Assembly: GCF_024211275.1 (NCBI RefSeq)
Contig: NZ_JAMLDX010000007.1
Span: 124,001 to 188,000, forward strand
DNA: 64,000 bases
Source of the DNA: Sphingomonas tagetis
GTDB lineage: Bacteria > Pseudomonadota > Alphaproteobacteria > Sphingomonadales > Sphingomonadaceae
Direction: 5' to 3'
Each line of letters starts with the position of its first letter. The first letter of the stretch is position 1. Positions 1 to 9,245 of this stretch are shown in pieces. The translations under genes and the position numbers were made by a program. The notes below the pieces were generated by a model. That model saw only the letters and a program-made list of their open reading frames with translations. It ran no database searches and had not been told where the DNA came from.

Positions 1-974
1 TCCTGACCCTGCCGAGCGACTATTTCTCGACCGACAAGTTCAATCCCTTCCTCCCGGCCGGCGTGTTCGGCGGCTTCGGTTCGGGCGTCGGGGCAGTCGG
101 CGCGGCGGCGACGATCTTCTTCGCCTATGTCGGGTTCGACGCGGTCTCGACTGCGGCGGAGGAGACCAAGGATCCGCAGCGCAACGTGCCGATCGGTCTG
201 ATCGGGTCGCTCCTGTTCTGCACCGTCTTCTACATCCTCGTCGCCGCGGGCGCCATCGGCACGATGGGCGGCCAGCCGATCATGGGGCCGAACGGCGTGC
301 CCTTCCCCGCCGGTTCGGAGGAACTCGCGCGCCAGTGCGCCACCTACACTGCCGACGCGCTGCCGCTGGTCTGCTCGAACGAAGCGCTCGCGCACGTCCT
401 TCGCCAGATCGGCTGGTCGGGCGTCGGCAACGCGCTCGGCATCGCCGCATTCGTCGCGCTGCCCTCCGTCATCCTGATCCTGCTGTTCGGCCAGACCCGC
501 GTGGCGTTCGTGATGAGCCGCGACGGCCTGCTCCCCGAATCGTGGAGCAAGGTGCATCCCAAGTGGAAGACACCACATGTGATCACCGCGATCACCGGCG
601 TGGTCGTCGCCTTCGCCGCAGCGTTCCTGCCGGTCGGCAAGCTCGCCGACATCGCCAATGCCGGCACGCTCTATGCGTTCATGATGGTCGCCATCGCGGT
701 CATGATCCTGCGCAAGACCGCCGCCGACACGCCGCGCAAGTTCAAGACGCCGGCGCTGTGGCTGATCGGCCCGCTGACTATCCTCGGCACGATCTTTCTG
801 TTCTTCAACTTGCCGCTCGAGGCGATGATGGTGCTCCCGATATGGGGCGCGGTCGGTATGGTGATCTACTATGGCTACAGCCGCAGCCGCAGCCATCTCG
901 GCCGCGGCATCATCGAGAGCCACGAGGTTGAGGCTGTGACCGAAATCGAGCCGCATCCGCCCGGCACGCACTGA
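1..974 (+). CDS. APC-family amino acid permease, C-terminal part (5' end outside window)
   Basis: An inner-membrane secondary transporter of the amino acid-polyamine-organocation superfamily, resembling the cationic amino acid transporter (YfnA-like) branch. The reading frame is open from base 3 with no start codon, so the true start lies upstream; about 323 residues are visible. The segment FFAYVGFDAVSTAAEE near the visible N-terminus is a family hallmark, and several strongly hydrophobic stretches follow (for example LIGSLLFCTVFYILVAAGAI). A short polar tail rich in E and H ends the protein. Substrate cannot be told from sequence alone. A hairpin followed by a T-run lies 24 bp after the stop. 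Family assignment is good; substrate is unknown. Confidence 0.88.
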   Translation, partial: LTLPSDYFSTDKFNPFLPAGVFGGFGSGVGAVGAAATIFFAYVGFDAVSTAAEETKDPQRNVPIGLIGSLLFCTVFYILVAAGAIGTMGGQPIMGPNGVPFPAGSEELARQCATYTADALPLVCSNEALAHVLRQIGWSGVGNALGIAAFVALPSVILILLFGQTRVAFVMSRDGLLPESWSKVHPKWKTPHVITAITGVVVAFAAAFLPVGKLADIANAGTLYAFMMVAIAVMILRKTAADTPRKFKTPALWLIGPLTILGTIFLFFNLPLEAMMVLPIWGAVGMVIYYGYSRSRSHLGRGIIESHEVEAVTEIEPHPPGTH

Positions 975-997
975 CGCTTGGTTGAAGTCTGAAACGG

Positions 998-1026
998 AAA
1001 GGGGGGGCCTCAGGCCTCCCCTTTTT
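998..1026 (+). terminator. Rho-independent terminator after the permease gene
   Basis: AAAGGGGGGGCCT, a short loop and AGGCCTCCCCTTT form a near-perfect stem (one mismatch) followed by TTTTT. It sits just downstream of the permease stop codon. Confidence 0.75.
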
Positions 1027-1564
1027 CGTGTGCCTTCCCCCATGCAGCGGAGGGGCCGAGGGTGGTGCGCGGCCCGCAGGTCCGCATTCGACGGCAGCGG
1101 CAACCACCAAAAAGCCGCCGTCTCCCCCCTCACCCCAGCCGACCCGTCATCCCGGCCTCGTGCCGGGATCTACCGGGAGGCCAGCGCTGCGCTATCGCTT
1201 CAATCGCCAGCACCCGCTGCACCCTGGATCACGGCACAAGGCCAGGATGACCTCTAACGGCTCTAAGTTGTCTTCTAGCAGTACGCCATTTCTTCTGAGC
1301 TCCGGTCGGTCCGCTTTCACGTGCGGGAACTTCAATCTGACCGATCGCCGAACTCCTTTAAAGTAAGCAATGTAGTTCGTGCTGCCGCAACCAAGCAGGA
1401 CCGTGTTGCATATATGTGGCACCCAGCAACAAATCTGACGGCTCAACGACACATTACAACGTCGTAGCTTTACAGGTGTGCGACCCGTATGCATCACCTT
1501 AGCTATTGGATTGGGGCGAACCGGATCGACTGCGCTGGCCGCCCTGCATTGAAAGGGTGTCATT
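1027..1564. other. Non-coding spacer before the TonB receptor
   Basis: No convincing gene. The first half holds the GTCATCCCGGCC repeat pair described separately. The second half (about 1260-1560) is less GC-rich than its surroundings and probably carries the promoter of the TonB-receptor gene. I could not assign -35 and -10 boxes with confidence. Confidence 0.5.
1146..1251. repeat. REP-like inverted pair of GTCATCCCGGCC elements
   Basis: A 27-base element beginning GTCATCCCGGCC (1146-1172) is itself palindromic (CCCGGC...GCCGGG). A second, imperfect copy lies in opposite orientation at 1225-1251, ending CCAGGATGAC. The two face each other across about 50 bp, an arrangement like the bacterial interspersed mosaic elements of other bacteria. 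From memory, similar GTCATCCCGGCC motifs are common between genes in sphingomonads. Confidence 0.6.
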
Positions 1565-4500
1565 ATGAAAACGGTTTCATGGGCCGCGCTGCTGCGTGGC
1601 ACTGTCGGAATGTCTGCGCTTGCGCTGAGCGGTATCAGTCTTTGCGTCACGCCCGCGCTCGCTCAGAGCGCGCCGCCCGCGCCTGTGGACACGCAGTCTT
1701 CGGACGCCGGGTCGGAAGACACCATCGTCGTCACTGGTTCGCTCCTGAGCCGCGCCGACACCGACACCCCCTCGCCCGTCACCGTTATCAGCGCCGAGAC
1801 GCTTGATCGCGCCGGCGTCACCAACATGGCCGACGCGATCCGTCAGGCGTCGGCCGACGGCGCGGGCTCGATCGGCGTCGGCTTCACCAGCGGCTTCTCG
1901 GCGGGCGGTTCGGCCGTGTCGCTGCGCAACCTCGGCGTCTCCTCGACGCTGGTGCTGGTCGACGGCCTGCGCTCGGCCAACTTCCCGCTCAGCGACGACG
2001 GTCACAATAGCTATGTCGATCTCTCCAGCATTCCGCAGGTCAACCTCGAGCGTGTCGAAGTCCTCAAGGACGGCGCCTCGTCCACTTATGGCGCGGATGC
2101 GATCGGCGGCGTGGTGAACATCATCACGCGCAAGCAATATGTCGGGATCGAAGGCGGCGCCGAAGCCGGCGTTTCGGAAAAGGGTGACGGCCAGAAGTAC
2201 CGCGCGCACCTGCTAGCCGGCTTCGGCGATTATGCCAGCCAAGGCTGGAACGTCTATGTCGGCGGCGAATATGAAAAAGGCGGAAAGGTCACGGCCGATT
2301 CGCGCGGCTTCCCGTTCAACACGCTGGACCTGCGCGCCATCGGCGGCCGCGACAACAACCGTGCTGACGACACGCTGACCACGCCGACGACCAATGCCGT
2401 CGTGACGCGTGTCACGCAGACCAACCTCAACAATCCGCTGGCTGGCAGCGTGGCGAACGCCACCACCCCGGCTGTCTTCAATTCGCTGACCCCGCTCGCC
2501 AGCTGCCAGTTCGGCACCTTCTCGGAAAATACTTCAGCGCGCGTCGGTACGGCGTGTGCGCATGATTTGACCCGGGAATATGTCCAGATCATGCCGCCGC
2601 AGGAGCGCTATGCCGGTGTTGCACGGTTCAGCTTCCGCGTGAGCGACGCGATCGAGGGCTATGTCGCTGGCAGTTATTCGCACAACAAGGTCGATATCAC
2701 CCTGTTGCCGCGCGGTATCCGCCAGAACCAGGCGTTCGGCGGCTCACCGGCGACTTCCACGACGAACCCCGGCATCGTGCTGCCTGTGTGGATCTGCCCG
2801 TCGGGGGTGAACTGCGCCAATCCGGCGACGCCGGGTCGCACGTTGAACCCGAACAACCCCTATGCCGCCGCGTTCGCCAATGATCCGGCAAACGGTGCCG
2901 CGCGCATCTATTACCTGTTCGGCGACGTGAAGGCCGGCTCGGTCCGCACGAACGAGCTGTACCGTATCACCGGCGGCTTGCGCGGAACGATCGGCGACAC
3001 TTGGCGGTGGAACATCGAGGCCGGCTATTCGCGCGACGACCTGCGGCTCGTCCAGACCGGGTTTGCCAATCTCAACGGCCTTGTGCAGGCGATCAACACC
3101 GGCTCGTACAATTTCGTCAATCCCAGCCTGAACTCGCAGGCGGTGCGTGATGCGGTGTTGCCGCCGATCACCTCGCTGTCGAACTCGCAGGAGACCACGA
3201 TCGACGCGTCGATCAGCCGCAGCCTGTTCACGCTGCCGGGCGGCGATCTTCAGATCGCAGTCGGCGGGCAGTACCGCAAGGAAAAGCTGACCAATCGCAG
3301 CGCCAACCCGAACCTCGACGTGCCGGGCCTGTCGACCGCGCAGGCATTTGGCGACCGCGACGTGTGGGCCGCTTATTTCGAAATTAGCGCGCCGATCCTC
3401 GACTCGCTCGAGGTCAACGCGTCGGGCCGCTACGACAGCTATTCGGAAGGGTTCAGCCGCTTCTCGCCAAAGATTGGCGCGAAGTTCTCGCCGATCCGAG
3501 AAATCTCGATCCGGGGTACCTATTCGCAAGGGTTCCGTGCCCCGACCTTCGCCGAGATCGATCCGCGCAGTTCCTTCTCTGGCTTTGTCGGCTTCACGCC
3601 GCCGGCCGCCTTCCAGGCAGCGCACGCCGCCAACGCCTCCTATTTCGCGCCATACTCGGTGGGACGCGGTTTCGTGGGTAATCCAGACATCCAGCCCGAA
3701 ACGTCGCGCAGCTTCACCGCCGGTGCGGTATTCGAGCCGACGCGGAACATCAGCTTCACCGTCGATTATTTCAACGTGAAGAAGCAGGGGCTGATCACGG
3801 CCGGACCGCTGGCGGGCGATGCGATCGCTGCCTATTATTCGGTCTCTGGCCAGACCTTCGCCTCGGCGGCGGCGGCTTCGACGGCAGGATGCGCCGCGGT
3901 GGCGGCGGTCGGGGCTGGATATTCGTGCAACGTCATCGATGGCGCCGATCCCTTCGCGCTGAACTCGCTGCCCCGCTTGCTGGTGGTCAACGCGCCTTAT
4001 GTAAACTCCGCATACGACCTTACGACCGGTCTACAGTTCGGCGCCAATGCGCGGTTCGATCTCAGCGAGGACGTCAGGTTTGAGTCCCGCTTGGACCTTC
4101 AGGCCACGTTGATCTTCAACCGTCACCTCGCCAACGGCCAGGTACAGCGTTTCACCGGCTCGGTCGGGCCGGCGGATCTCTCGTCCGGCGGCGGCACGCC
4201 GAAGTGGCGCGGCAACTGGCAGAACACCCTGATCATGGGTCCGCTCTCGCTGACCGCGACGACCTATTATGTGGGCAGCATGAAGGGGGTCGCGACGGAC
4301 CAAGGCAATTTGGACACGTCGTGCGCGGCTACGCTCTACAAGGATGCCGCCGGCGGCAATTCCTTCTGCAAGATCAACCGCTTCATCTATGCGGACCTGA
4401 ACGCGACGGTGGAAGTGAACGACAAGTTCAGCTTCTTCATGTTCGTCGGCAACGTCACGAACTCGAAGGCGCCGCTTTACGCGAACACGCTCTACACGAC

Positions 4501-4582
4501 TCAGCCGAACTACCTGGCCTCCTGGCATCTGCCGGGCCTGATCGGCCGGACCTTCCGCGCGGGGGCGAACTTCAAGTTCTGA
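1565..4582 (+). CDS. TonB-dependent outer-membrane receptor
   Basis: A 1005-residue outer-membrane importer that takes up a scarce ligand using energy from TonB-ExbBD. Residues 1-33 are a Sec signal peptide ending ALA before QS. A TonB-box-like DTIVVTGS follows at 52-59. The plug domain, about 60-180, includes the typical STLVLVDGLRSANF and GASSTYGADAIGGVVNIITR segments. The rest reads as a 22-strand barrel and ends in FKF, the usual C-terminal aromatic signal for outer-membrane assembly. Several Cys pairs sit in predicted external loops. The start is set by GAAAGGG about 9 bases upstream. It stands alone with its own terminator and no neighbouring regulator, so the ligand (sugar, peptide or siderophore) cannot be inferred. 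Confidence 0.93.
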   Translation: MKTVSWAALLRGTVGMSALALSGISLCVTPALAQSAPPAPVDTQSSDAGSEDTIVVTGSLLSRADTDTPSPVTVISAETLDRAGVTNMADAIRQASADGAGSIGVGFTSGFSAGGSAVSLRNLGVSSTLVLVDGLRSANFPLSDDGHNSYVDLSSIPQVNLERVEVLKDGASSTYGADAIGGVVNIITRKQYVGIEGGAEAGVSEKGDGQKYRAHLLAGFGDYASQGWNVYVGGEYEKGGKVTADSRGFPFNTLDLRAIGGRDNNRADDTLTTPTTNAVVTRVTQTNLNNPLAGSVANATTPAVFNSLTPLASCQFGTFSENTSARVGTACAHDLTREYVQIMPPQERYAGVARFSFRVSDAIEGYVAGSYSHNKVDITLLPRGIRQNQAFGGSPATSTTNPGIVLPVWICPSGVNCANPATPGRTLNPNNPYAAAFANDPANGAARIYYLFGDVKAGSVRTNELYRITGGLRGTIGDTWRWNIEAGYSRDDLRLVQTGFANLNGLVQAINTGSYNFVNPSLNSQAVRDAVLPPITSLSNSQETTIDASISRSLFTLPGGDLQIAVGGQYRKEKLTNRSANPNLDVPGLSTAQAFGDRDVWAAYFEISAPILDSLEVNASGRYDSYSEGFSRFSPKIGAKFSPIREISIRGTYSQGFRAPTFAEIDPRSSFSGFVGFTPPAAFQAAHAANASYFAPYSVGRGFVGNPDIQPETSRSFTAGAVFEPTRNISFTVDYFNVKKQGLITAGPLAGDAIAAYYSVSGQTFASAAAASTAGCAAVAAVGAGYSCNVIDGADPFALNSLPRLLVVNAPYVNSAYDLTTGLQFGANARFDLSEDVRFESRLDLQATLIFNRHLANGQVQRFTGSVGPADLSSGGGTPKWRGNWQNTLIMGPLSLTATTYYVGSMKGVATDQGNLDTSCAATLYKDAAGGNSFCKINRFIYADLNATVEVNDKFSFFMFVGNVTNSKAPLYANTLYTTQPNYLASWHLPGLIGRTFRAGANFKF

Positions 4583-4604
4583 CCCAACACAACGCTAAAA
4601 AGAG

Positions 4605-4633
4605 AAAGGGCGGCCCATCGGCCGCCCTTTTTC
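4605..4633 (+). terminator. Rho-independent terminator after the TonB receptor
   Basis: A perfect 11-bp stem, AAAGGGCGGCC (4605-4615) with GGCCGCCCTTT (4620-4630), loop CATC, then a T-run. It lies 22 bp after the receptor stop codon. Confidence 0.9.
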
Positions 4634-5026
4634 GTTGCTGCCGGGGGGCCGCATTCAGGACGGCACTTCCAACCTGAAGCGTGCGGGCGAGCGAGCTAAC
4701 TCCAACATCCCACCGCCCCGCGATCAAGCACCAACCGACAGCAGGCCAGGCATGTGTCGTGGGGTGATGAAGCTGAAGTTAGGGCTTTTGTCCCTTCTCG
4801 TGGCCCATAAGCCGCCATTCCGCTTCCGTGACCCAAAACCGGCCGCCCAATTGTTGGATACACGTCGGATTTTTGGGCTTCCCTCGCGCCGATCGCTCCG
4901 ATCGCCGCTCTTTGCCATTATGGTTCAATCACCGCACCGTGCAACGTGGCACCGGGTACAAACTTCGGCACGCCGCCCGCCACCGCAGTCCGTGTGGACA
5001 ACATTCGCCACGTTTCATACGCAGCG
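4634..5026. other. Spacer without recognised genes
   Basis: About 390 bp between the receptor terminator and the terminator of the convergent kinase gene. Open frames here lack family resemblance and plausible ribosome sites. I see nothing assignable. Confidence 0.5.
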
Positions 5027-5053
5027 AAAAGGGCGCACCCCACAGGGATGCGC
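5027..5053 (-). terminator. Likely terminator of the adenosine kinase gene
   Basis: On the minus strand, GCGCATCCC (5053-5045), a short loop and GGGTGCGC (5040-5033) form a stem followed by CCTTTTC. It lies just past the kinase stop codon. Confidence 0.6.
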
Positions 5054-5074
5054 GCTTCAAACCCGCCGCAAACC

Positions 5075-6070
5075 TCAGCCCAGCTTGGCAGCAACCGCCT
5101 TCAAATCCGCCTCCGGCCGTGCGCCGTAATGCGAGATGATCTCCGCCGCGCACGCCGCGCCCAGCTTCAACGACTTCTCGACGTCCCAGCCCTGCGCCTG
5201 CCCGTGAAGGAAGCCTGCCGCGAACAAATCGCCCGCGCCGGTCGTGTCGACCACCTTCTCGATCGGCTCGGCCGGTACTGCGACACGCTCGCCATGGGCC
5301 ACTGCGATCGCGCCCTTGTCGCTGCGCGTCACCACCAGCACCGGCACCTGGGCCGACACCTTCGCCACCGCCGCCTCGAAATCCTCGCCCTCGGCCAGCG
5401 CCAGCAGCTCATTCTCGTTGGCGAAGAGGATATCGACCAGCCCTTCGGCGATCAGCGCGCGGAAATCGCCGCCATGGCGCGAGATGCAGAACACGTCCGA
5501 CAGCGTGAAGGCGACCTTGCGCCCGGCGTCGCGCGCGATCTGGATCGCCGCTCGCATCGCCTGGCGCGGTTCCTCGGGGTCCCACAGATAACCTTCGAGA
5601 TACAGGATCGCGCCGCCCGCGATCAGGCCGCGGTCGAGCGCCGCCTCGGGCAGGAACTGCGACGCGCCAAGGAAGGTGTTCATCGTGCGCTGCCCGTCGG
5701 GCGTCACGAAGATCAGGCAGCGCGCCGTGGTCGGCTGGCCGCCGCGCACCGCGGTGCCGAAATCGACCCCCGCAGCGCGCAGGTCGTGCCCGAACACCTG
5801 CCCCAGCTGGTCGTCGGCGACCTGGCCGATGAAGGCGGTGCGGCTGCCCAGCGCGGCCATGCCCGCGACGGTGTTCGCCGCCGACCCGCCCGAAACCTCG
5901 CGCCCCGGCCCCATCTTGGCGTACAGCGCGTCAGCTTCCTCGGGCGAGAACATCAGCTGCATCGAGCCCTTGGCGACGCCGATCTCCTCGATGAAGCTGT
6001 CCTCCGCCTGGGCGAGGATGTCGACGATGGCGTTGCCGATGGCGACGACGTCATGAGTGGCTGCGGTCAC
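5075..6070 (-). CDS. Adenosine kinase-like PfkB-family sugar/nucleoside kinase
   Basis: A 331-residue cytosolic kinase of the PfkB/ribokinase family that transfers phosphate from ATP to a sugar or nucleoside hydroxyl; alphaproteobacterial members of this type are usually called adenosine kinases (purine salvage). The N-terminus THDVVAIGNAIVDIL, the glycine-rich substrate segment VSGGSAANTVAGMAALG and the catalytic/anion-hole motif DTTGAGD at about 275-281 are all intact. Length is normal for the family. It is a single gene, converging with the TonB receptor and divergent from the EI24 gene. Family certain; adenosine as substrate is inferred from overall resemblance. Confidence 0.85.
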   Translation of the reverse strand: MTAATHDVVAIGNAIVDILAQAEDSFIEEIGVAKGSMQLMFSPEEADALYAKMGPGREVSGGSAANTVAGMAALGSRTAFIGQVADDQLGQVFGHDLRAAGVDFGTAVRGGQPTTARCLIFVTPDGQRTMNTFLGASQFLPEAALDRGLIAGGAILYLEGYLWDPEEPRQAMRAAIQIARDAGRKVAFTLSDVFCISRHGGDFRALIAEGLVDILFANENELLALAEGEDFEAAVAKVSAQVPVLVVTRSDKGAIAVAHGERVAVPAEPIEKVVDTTGAGDLFAAGFLHGQAQGWDVEKSLKLGAACAAEIISHYGARPEADLKAVAAKLG

Positions 6071-6171
6071 TTGGATCTCCGGTGGAATCGATTGTCCGCG
6101 CGCCTAGTTGAGGCTGCGCGCGGGCGCAACCGCGTTGACTTGGGCGACCCTGCCCCGCATCCAGTCGCGCG

Positions 6172-6855
6172 ATGCTGAACGCGCTGTTCCTCTCGGTCCG
6201 CCAGCTCGGCGACCGGCGTATCCTCGCGGTGCTGGCCAAGTCGATGCTGGTGACGCTGGCGATCTTCGCCGCCTTCGCCGCGGCGCTGGTGTGGGGCACG
6301 CGCTGGCTCGCCGCGCACTGGTTCGCCGCCAGCGACGGCATGGCCGATCTCGCCGGTGCGGCCGCAGTGATCGTCGCGATCCTAAGCGCCTGGCTGTTGT
6401 TCCGCGCCATCGCCGTCGCGGTGACCGGCGTCTTCGCCGACGAGGTCGTCCATGCGGTCGAGGCGAAACACTATCCGGCGCGCTTCGCCGAGGCGTGCGG
6501 CGTGTCATTCGCGCGCTCGGCTGCGATGGGGCTGCGCTCGGCGGGCCGCGCGCTGCTGATCAACCTGCTGTTCGCCCCGCTCTATCTGCTGCTGCTCGTC
6601 ACCGGGGTCGGCACCGCGGTCGCCTTCTTCCTCGTCAACAGCTGGCTGTTGGGCCGCGATCTCGGCGACATGGTCGCGGCCCGCCACATGCCCGCCGCCG
6701 AGCTGCAACGCTGGCGCGCAACGACGCGCGCGTCGCGCTTCGCACTGGGCGCGGCGGGGACCGCGCTGTTCTTCGTGCCGTTCGTCAATTTCGTCGCCCC
6801 GGTCCTCGGCGCGGCGATGGCGACGCACCTGTTTCACCGGAGGACCGGCAAATGA
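6172..6855 (+). CDS. EI24 (CysZ-like) integral membrane protein
   Basis: A 227-residue inner-membrane protein of the EI24/CysZ-like family. Hydrophobic segments lie at roughly residues 22-45, 60-85, 125-160 and 190-215, and the signature LLINLLFAPLYLLLLVTG falls in the third. CysZ itself helps sulfate enter cells, but family members outside enterobacteria have no settled role, and there are no sulfur genes beside it. The stop codon overlaps the next start in ATGA, so the two genes are probably translated together. Family assignment good, function uncertain. Confidence 0.8.
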   Translation: MLNALFLSVRQLGDRRILAVLAKSMLVTLAIFAAFAAALVWGTRWLAAHWFAASDGMADLAGAAAVIVAILSAWLLFRAIAVAVTGVFADEVVHAVEAKHYPARFAEACGVSFARSAAMGLRSAGRALLINLLFAPLYLLLLVTGVGTAVAFFLVNSWLLGRDLGDMVAARHMPAAELQRWRATTRASRFALGAAGTALFFVPFVNFVAPVLGAAMATHLFHRRTGK

Positions 6856-7226
6856 GAATTTTCTTCGGGCTGGCGGCGCTGGTGCTGCTTGCGGGTTGCG
6901 GCGCCGGCAACACGCCGCCGATCGCCCGCGCCGCGCCGATCCCGGTGCCGCAGCCGGGCATGGCCGCGCTCACCACCGTGCTCGGCCAGAGCGCCGCGGG
7001 CCTCGTCGCGCAATTCGGCAAGCCGCTGCTCGACGTCAGCGAGGGGAGCGCGCGCAAGCTCCAGTTCGGCGGCCCGATCTGCGTGCTCGACGCCTATCTC
7101 TACCCGCCCAAATCGGGCCGCGGCGATCCCACCGTCACCTTCGCCGAGACGCGCCAGCGCGACGGCAGTCCGATCGACCAGTCGAGCTGCGCCGCCGCGC
7201 TCAGGGCGGGGCGGGCGACCCGCTGA
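6852..7226 (+). CDS. Small predicted lipoprotein
   Basis: A 124-residue predicted lipoprotein. The start ATG overlaps the stop of the EI24 gene (ATGA). Residues 1-15 form a short hydrophobic signal followed by the lipobox LAGC, with Cys16 as the lipidated residue. The mature part begins with a Pro/Ala-rich linker, then a compact region ([15 protein letters not shown]...[10 protein letters not shown]) with two further cysteines that could form a disulfide. The pattern 'GKP...GSARKLQF...CVLDAYLYP' is reminiscent of small envelope proteins of alphaproteobacteria, but I do not recognise a named family. The 3' end overlaps the end of convergent queG by 26 bp. Confidence 0.7.
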   Translation: MRIFFGLAALVLLAGCGAGNTPPIARAAPIPVPQPGMAALTTVLGQSAAGLVAQFGKPLLDVSEGSARKLQFGGPICVLDAYLYPPKSGRGDPTVTFAETRQRDGSPIDQSSCAAALRAGRATR

Positions 7227-8259
7227 GCTTGCTCAGCGCCCATTCCGCCGCCTCGCGCACCACCGGATCGGGATCGCTGAGCAGGGTTTCCACCGGCCCG
7301 ATCAGCGCGAAATCGCCGCTGTTCCCCGCCGCGATCAGGCAGTTGCGCACCATCCGGTTTCGTCCGATCCGCTTGATCGGCGATCCCGAGAACACCTGCC
7401 TGAACCTCGCATCGTCGAGTGCCAGCAGGTCCTTGAGTTCCGGCGCGGTCAGCTCGGCACGCGGTGCGAAGGCGAAGTTGGCGGCGGCGGCGTCCGCGAA
7501 CTTGTTCCACGGGCACACCGCGAGGCAATCATCGCAGCCATAGATGCGGTTGCCGATGGCCTCACGGAACTCGAGCGGAATAGCCCCCGAATGCTCGATC
7601 GTCAGGTACGAAATGCACCGCCGCGCATCGAGCCGGTATGGCGCCGGAAAGGCATCGGTCGGGCAAGCCGTCTGGCATGCGGTGCACGACCCGCAGGTAT
7701 CGCGTCCCGATCGGTTCGGCACTAGTTCCAGCGTCGTGTAGATCGCGCCCAGAAACAGCCAGCTGCCATGCTCGCGGCTGACGAGGTTGGTGTGCTTCCC
7801 CTGCCAGCCCAGTCCCGCCGCCTCGGCCAGCGGCTTCTCCATCACCGGCGCGGTATCGACGAACACCTTCAGGTCGCACCCCGCCTCCGTCGCCAGCCAG
7901 CGCCCCAGCGCCTTCAGCGCCTTCTTGACCACGTCGTGATAGTCGCCCCCCTGGGCATAGACCGAAATCCGCCCGCGATCCCCAACCCCTTCCAACGCCA
8001 GCGGATCGTGCCCCGGCGCATAGCTCATCCCCAGCGCGATCACGCTCTTCACCTCGGGCCACAGTCCGGCGGGGGACTCGCGGTGGTGCGCGCGCTCCTC
8101 CATCCAGATCATACCGCCATGCTGCCCGCCGGCCAGCCATTCGCGCAACCGCTTGCCCGCCAGCGGCGCCGCGTCGGCGAGCGCGATGCCGCATGCGGCA
8201 AAGCCCAGCTCGGCCGCCTTTTCGCAGATCGCGTCTTCCAGTGACTTGCCGGACTGCAT
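7201..8259 (-). CDS. queG: Epoxyqueuosine reductase
   Basis: QueG reduces epoxyqueuosine to queuosine in the wobble position of GUN-decoding tRNAs, the last step of queuosine synthesis. The 352-residue protein has the family architecture: an N-terminal cobalamin-binding reductase domain, two 4Fe-4S motifs ([14 protein letters not shown] around residues 186-199 and [10 protein letters not shown] around 240-250), and a C-terminal HEAT-like helical repeat ([17 protein letters not shown]) that binds tRNA. All eight cluster cysteines are present. It is transcribed alone, divergently from the ABC exporter genes, and its first 60-odd bases overlap the upstream region of that operon. Confidence 0.93.
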   Translation of the reverse strand: MQSGKSLEDAICEKAAELGFAACGIALADAAPLAGKRLREWLAGGQHGGMIWMEERAHHRESPAGLWPEVKSVIALGMSYAPGHDPLALEGVGDRGRISVYAQGGDYHDVVKKALKALGRWLATEAGCDLKVFVDTAPVMEKPLAEAAGLGWQGKHTNLVSREHGSWLFLGAIYTTLELVPNRSGRDTCGSCTACQTACPTDAFPAPYRLDARRCISYLTIEHSGAIPLEFREAIGNRIYGCDDCLAVCPWNKFADAAAANFAFAPRAELTAPELKDLLALDDARFRQVFSGSPIKRIGRNRMVRNCLIAAGNSGDFALIGPVETLLSDPDPVVREAAEWALSKLSGSPAPP

Positions 8260-8300
8260 CGCCGCCCGCTACCACGGCGGGAGAGCCAAGGGGATTCCTG

Positions 8301-9245
8301 TTGCAGAGTGATTTGGCGGTTTCCGCCTCCGGCCTCATCAAGCGCTTCGGCGAGCGGCGCGTGGTCGACGGCGTCGATATCGCGGTGCCGCAGGGCATGA
8401 TCTATGGCGTGCTCGGCCCCAATGGCGCAGGCAAGACCACGACATTGCGCATGCTGCTCGGCATCATCGAACCCGATGGCGGCACCCGCCGCGTGCTCGG
8501 AAACGAGCGCCCGCGCGAGGTGAGCGACCAGGTCGGCTACCTCCCCGAAGAGCGCGGCCTGTACCCCGGCATGAAGACGGTTCAGGCGATCGCCTTCATG
8601 GGCGCGCTGCGCGGACTCGACTGGAAGACCGGGCGCAAGCGCGGCGCCGAACTGATGGAAGCCGCCGGCCTTGGCCATGCTGTCGACCAGAAGATCCGCA
8701 AGCTCTCCAAGGGCATGGCGCAGCTCGTGCAGCTGCTCGGCTCGATCGTCCACCAGCCCGACCTGCTCGTTCTCGACGAACCCTTTTCCGGCCTCGACCC
8801 GGTCAACCAGGAACGGCTCGAAAAGCTGATCCTCGCCGAGCGTGACCGCGGCGCGACGGTCCTCTTTTCCACCCACGTCATGGCGCATGCCGAGCGGCTG
8901 TGCGACCGGCTGACGATCATCGCGGGGGGCAAGGTGCGGTTCGAGGGCACGGTCGCTGACGCCCGCGCAACTTTGCCGTTCAAGGCGCATTACGTCCCGC
9001 ATTTCCCCGATGACGGGCTGCCTGCACTGCTGCCCGCCGATGCGGCGCGCGACGGCGACGGCTGGCGCTTCACCTTGCCCGACGAGGGGATCGAAGCGTT
9101 GCTCGTCAAGCTGATCGATGCGGGCTACGGTATCTCGGGGCTGTCGATCGAGCGGCCCAGCCTGCACGACGTGTTCGTCAGGATCGTCGGCCACAAGGCG
9201 CTCGAAGCCGCGGACGTTGAAGCGCTCGGGGAGGCTGCGGCATGA
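8301..9245 (+). CDS. ABC exporter ATP-binding protein (NatA-like)
   Basis: The ATPase subunit of a two-gene ABC exporter. From a TTG start at 8301, preceded by AAGGGG at good distance, the protein is 314 residues; the frame is open further upstream but that part is not conserved-looking. Walker A GPNGAGKTT lies at 39-47, the signature LSKGMAQ at about 135-141 and Walker B LLVLDEP at about 155-161, followed by the H-loop segment STHVMAHAE. The C-terminal 80 residues match the DUF4162 extension usual in NatA-type subunits. The stop overlaps the permease start (ATGA). Substrate unknown; sodium or drug export are possibilities from relatives. Confidence 0.9.
   Translation: MQSDLAVSASGLIKRFGERRVVDGVDIAVPQGMIYGVLGPNGAGKTTTLRMLLGIIEPDGGTRRVLGNERPREVSDQVGYLPEERGLYPGMKTVQAIAFMGALRGLDWKTGRKRGAELMEAAGLGHAVDQKIRKLSKGMAQLVQLLGSIVHQPDLLVLDEPFSGLDPVNQERLEKLILAERDRGATVLFSTHVMAHAERLCDRLTIIAGGKVRFEGTVADARATLPFKAHYVPHFPDDGLPALLPADAARDGDGWRFTLPDEGIEALLVKLIDAGYGISGLSIERPSLHDVFVRIVGHKALEAADVEALGEAAA

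Noticed and set aside
975..1564. Coding potential in the spacer after the permease
   Set aside because: Open frames on both strands cover the REP-like repeats and have no domain resemblance.
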